DNA of 64,000 nt, from NCBI RefSeq assembly GCF_014205055.1, contig NZ_JACHMS010000001.1, forward strand, positions 3,844,001-3,908,000, given 5' to 3'. Under the pieces are notes generated by a model. It saw only the letters and a list, made by a program, of their open reading frames with translations, did no database searches and was not told where the DNA came from. Every line of letters begins with the position of its first letter. Position 1 is the stretch's first letter. Source of the DNA: Streptomyces luteogriseus (GTDB taxonomy: Bacteria > Actinomycetota > Actinomycetes > Streptomycetales > Streptomycetaceae). This document shows positions 63,160 through 64,000 of the stretch, in pieces. The position numbers and the translations under genes were made by a program.

Positions 63160-64000
63160 CTACTCGGCCCTGCGGTGCACCCGCGCGACCCAGTCCGCCG
63201 GTTTGGCGATCTCCGACTTGGTGGGGAGGGTGTTGGGCGAGGTCCACGCGCGATTGAAGCCGTCCATGCCGACCTCGTTGACGACGGCCCGTACGAAGCG
63301 TTCGCCGTCCCGGTACTGGCGGAGTTTGGCGTCCAGGCCGAGGAGTTTGCGCAGGGCCAGGTCGAGGCGTGAGGCGCCCTTGGCGCGGCGCTGCTGGAAC
63401 TTCTCGCGGATCTCGCCGACGGAGGGCACGACGGACGGGCCGACGCCGTCCATCACGAAGTCGGCGTGGCCTTCCAGCAGGGACATGACGGCCGTGAGGC
63501 GGCCGAGGATCTCGCGCTGGGCGGGGGTCTGGACGATCTCGACGAGGGAGCGGCCGCCGTCGTCCTCCTCGGCCTCGGGGCGGCCTCCGGCGAGGGTCTG
63601 GGCGGCTTCCCGGACGCGTTCCAGGACGGTCATGGGGTCGACGTCGGTCTCTTGGAGGAACGACTGGATTTCACCCTCAAGGTGGTCCCGCAGCCAGGGC
63701 ACGGCGGTGAACTGGGTGCGGTGCGTCTCCTCGTGCAGGCAGACCCAGAGCCTGAAGTCGTGCGGGTCGACGTCGAGTTCGCGCTCGACGTGGACGATGT
63801 TCGGGGCGACGAGCAGGAGCCGGCCGCCACCGTTGGTGCCGCTGGGGAGTTCGCGGGTGGCGGGGGCGAAGGTCTCGTACTGGCCGAGGACGCGGGAGGA
63901 CAGGAAGGACAGCAGCATGCCGAGTTCGACGCCGGTGACCTTGCCGCCGACGGCGCTCATGACGGAGCCGCCGGGGGAGTTGCCGCGCCGTTCCTGCATC
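63160..64000 (-). CDS. Zinc-dependent metalloprotease (DUF2342-type), N-terminus outside window
   Basis: 280 residues visible. It contains HEETHRTQF (HExxH zincin) at about residue 88 of the visible part, the glutamate helix later in LLEGHADFVMDGVG, and the basic stretch EKFQQRRAKGASR. The family (Zincin_2, often called 'F420-biosynthesis-associated' in actinobacteria) is about 350-390 residues, so roughly 80-100 N-terminal residues lie right of the window. The visible ATG is internal. Divergent from nothing here; tilS ends 62964 upstream side and both read left. Confidence 0.85.
   Translation of the reverse strand, partial: MQERRGNSPGGSVMSAVGGKVTGVELGMLLSFLSSRVLGQYETFAPATRELPSGTNGGGRLLLVAPNIVHVERELDVDPHDFRLWVCLHEETHRTQFTAVPWLRDHLEGEIQSFLQETDVDPMTVLERVREAAQTLAGGRPEAEEDDGGRSLVEIVQTPAQREILGRLTAVMSLLEGHADFVMDGVGPSVVPSVGEIREKFQQRRAKGASRLDLALRKLLGLDAKLRQYRDGERFVRAVVNEVGMDGFNRAWTSPNTLPTKSEIAKPADWVARVHRRAE

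Overview
The window is core chromosome of a high-GC actinomycete, almost certainly a Streptomyces. The third codon positions are strongly G/C, GTG starts and 4-bp stop/start overlaps are frequent, and the gene content (sigE-cseA-cseB-cseC, lsr2, disA, clpC, nadB/nadC/panC, the fol genes, tilS-hpt-ftsH-folE) matches the order I remember from the Streptomyces coelicolor region around SCO3337-SCO3408. That match is recollection, not a search. I saw no tRNA, rRNA, CRISPR array, insertion sequence or prophage.

Layout. 1-5.6 kb: the 5' part of proC, a drug-type ABC exporter with a methyltransferase, a RibD-type reductase divergent from a TetR regulator, and two small proteins. 5.7-13.3 kb: a Ser/Thr kinase with a PQQ propeller, ilvD, a sugar-isomerase-like protein with a TetR regulator, a Ppx/GppA phosphatase and a Cys-rich protein. 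13.3-20.2 kb: a sigma-like/zinc-finger/BACON membrane fusion, then the genome-integrity genes radA, disA and mutY with one secreted or membrane-anchored protein. 20.5-23.9 kb: the cell-envelope stress operon sigE-cseA-cseB-cseC. 23.9-29.2 kb: a glyoxalase-fold protein, an AraC regulator, an EmrB/QacA exporter with its TetR regulator, a secreted M23 peptidase and a secreted acid phosphatase. 29.2-35.5 kb: clpC, a Prim-Pol-like protein, lsr2, a GNAT acetyltransferase, a BlaI-type repressor and two small genes. 35.9-41.3 kb: a cofactor operon transcribed leftward, DUF2520-panC-nadB-nadC-coaX (pantothenate/CoA and NAD). 41.5-47.2 kb: a PLP lyase, an ArsR-like regulator, a NarL-type two-component system and a MidA/NDUFAF7-family methyltransferase. 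47.2-53 kb: a stand-alone NuoD paralogue convergent with that methyltransferase, two bacterial PH-domain membrane proteins, a coiled-coil membrane protein and a membrane-anchored esterase. 53.2-58.3 kb: an MprF-like protein behind a sigma-E-type promoter, then the folate run folP-NTF2-folB-folK-DUF3180. 58.3-64 kb: tilS-hpt-ftsH-folE transcribed leftward, and the 3' part of a zinc metalloprotease.

How it fits together. Three themes run through the window: envelope stress (sigE/cse, the MprF-like protein, the M23 peptidase), cofactor supply (folate, NAD, CoA) and proteolysis or genome maintenance (clpC, ftsH, radA, disA, mutY). The observations I rate highest are: a MidA-family methyltransferase next to a NuoD paralogue that keeps the arginine methylated in mitochondrial complex I; a single-chain sigma-like/ZAS/TM/BACON protein; a near-perfect sigma-E promoter in front of the MprF-like gene; a 36-bp perfect palindrome containing the start codon of an ABC exporter gene; and duplicated operators in front of the EmrB-type pump.
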